From Sphingobium sp. OAS761 (lineage in GTDB: Bacteria; Pseudomonadota; Alphaproteobacteria; Sphingomonadales; Sphingomonadaceae): a stretch of 64,000 bases of DNA. The position numbers were made by a program, and so were the translations under genes. Where the stretch lies: positions 186,001-250,000 of the forward strand of contig NZ_JALJVY010000003.1 in NCBI RefSeq assembly GCF_024168485.1, written 5' to 3'. Positions 63,178 to 64,000 of this stretch are shown here, in pieces. Under the pieces are notes generated by a model. It had not been told where the DNA came from. It searched no databases and saw only the letters and a list, made by a program, of their open reading frames with translations. How positions within the stretch are numbered: position 1 is the first letter of the stretch; every line of letters starts with the position of its first letter.

Positions 63178-64000
63178 CTATCGCTCGAAACCTGCGGGGT
63201 CCGCCCAGTCCGGGTGGGTCCAGGCCATTGCCCTGAACAATGTGCCCATCGCGGTCTCATGGGTCAGGCGGGCGCGCGCCGCTTCCACGTCGGCCGCGCG
63301 GTCGGGACTCGCCTGTGCCAGTTGCGCCGCGCGCGCGTCTATGCCCAGCCGATGCAGCAAATCGCCCTGCCCGACCGGTCCATGGACGCGCAGGCCCGCC
63401 TGTCGCGCGACATTGCCGAGCACGGTGAAATCGACATGGGCGGTAAGGTCGACCTCGCCCGGATCGGCGAACGGGTCGGCGAAAGCATGGGCCCTTACCG
63501 CCTGCAACGTGTCACCCAGGGCCGGACCTTCGTATCCATAGTCGATGATGATCGCCCCGCCGCCCTGCCTGGCGATGCGATTGGCGAGCGCATAGGCGAT
63601 GTCCGCACCGGCGATCGGGGTTTCGACGATCGCACCGTCCTCCGCGTCGTCGGCGATCCGGGGCAGGCCGGATTCGACGCGACGATAGCCCGGCACCGCA
63701 AGGAAGCGCCCTTCCTCCTCGCGTGTGACGACGACCCGTTCGCGCCACTCGCCCGATACACGCACGCACTGGCGCACAGGAAGCGCATCGAAAAATTCGT
63801 TCGCCACCACCAGCAGCGGTGCGTCGCCGGGCAGATCTTCTATGCCGTCATGATGGGTTACATGGGGCAGCAGGGCCTTTTGCCGTCCGCGCAATATGGG
63901 ACTGGTTTCCACCATATGCGCGCGCGGCGGCCGCATCACCTTTTCCATCGCCCGCAACGCATCGGCAGCGAGCGTGCCGCGCCCCGGCCCGAGTTCGACA
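63178..64000 (-). CDS. MidA/NDUFAF7-family SAM-dependent methyltransferase (5' end outside the window)
   Basis: About 274 codons of the C-terminal part are present; the N-terminus lies beyond base 64000. The SAM motif VELGPGRGTLAADAL is at the edge, followed by HMVETSPILRGRQKALL, LVVANEFFDALPVRQCV, GGAIIIDYGYEGPALGDTLQAV and VDLTAHVDFTVLGNVA, all typical of the DUF185/MidA family that methylates an arginine in complex I subunit NDUFS2 in mitochondria. The bacterial target is inferred to be NuoD. Confidence 0.93.
   Translation of the reverse strand, partial: VELGPGRGTLAADALRAMEKVMRPPRAHMVETSPILRGRQKALLPHVTHHDGIEDLPGDAPLLVVANEFFDALPVRQCVRVSGEWRERVVVTREEEGRFLAVPGYRRVESGLPRIADDAEDGAIVETPIAGADIAYALANRIARQGGGAIIIDYGYEGPALGDTLQAVRAHAFADPFADPGEVDLTAHVDFTVLGNVARQAGLRVHGPVGQGDLLHRLGIDARAAQLAQASPDRAADVEAARARLTHETAMGTLFRAMAWTHPDWADPAGFER

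Overview
The window reads as chromosomal DNA of a high-GC alphaproteobacterium of the Sphingomonadales (Sphingobium/Sphingomonas-like). Supporting signs are the protein families, the many ATGA/TGATG gene overlaps, a short RNase E/G beside maf and yacG, and several small sphingomonad-type membrane and exported proteins. Identity rests on reading the translations by eye; no database search was run.

Layout. 1-13.6 kb is core: end of the alpha operon (rpsM, rpsK, start of rpoA), a glutaminyl cyclase-like protein with YgfZ, a PyrC-type dihydroorotase, RarD, two exported sphingomonad proteins, a YqiJ-flotillin pair, an MFS pump, a methyltransferase and guaA. 13.7-15.9 kb is a three-gene minus-strand operon (diiron ferritin-like protein, GtrA, GT4 glycosyltransferase). 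16.4-19.9 kb is core again: bioA, infA, maf, RNase E/G, yacG, tRNA-Phe. Between tRNA-Phe and tRNA-Thr (19.9-25.5 kb) lies an iron-uptake cassette (TonB receptor, small membrane protein, PepSY protein, DUF3325-like protein) behind a 51-bp palindrome containing a Fur-like box, followed by a decayed IS3 element. 25.6-32.4 kb holds peptidases (PepP, oligopeptidase B), a thioesterase, a GFA-family protein and an Atm1-type ABC exporter.

33-45.7 kb is the metabolically richest part: a split 2-methylcitrate (propionate) locus (acnD-prpF; prpB, prpC and a small unknown gene) with an ScfR/PrpR-type regulator. Three copies of one roughly 52-bp operator lie before acnD, before the regulator and before the gene heading the prpC-prpB cluster, with a half copy before a thioesterase. 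Inside this locus sits a mesX-mesD pair (putative oxygenase plus folate-independent methionine synthase) behind a cobalamin riboswitch and an AT-rich palindrome, and three decayed gene pieces (purU, a BASS symporter, an aconitase).

45.9-48.4 kb is a mobile-element scar next to tRNA-Leu: a GNAT/DUF1778 toxin-antitoxin module with a palindromic operator, an IS3 copy whose DDE core has been deleted, a DUF736 gene broken by a 29-bp tandem duplication, and an HTH fragment. 48.5-64 kb returns to core: gltB/gltD, uppP, an NDUFA9-like protein, a TMEM165-type Mn exporter, a DUF1801 protein with an amidase, rmuC, a DUF2585 protein, gmk, and the 5'-truncated end of a MidA-like methyltransferase.
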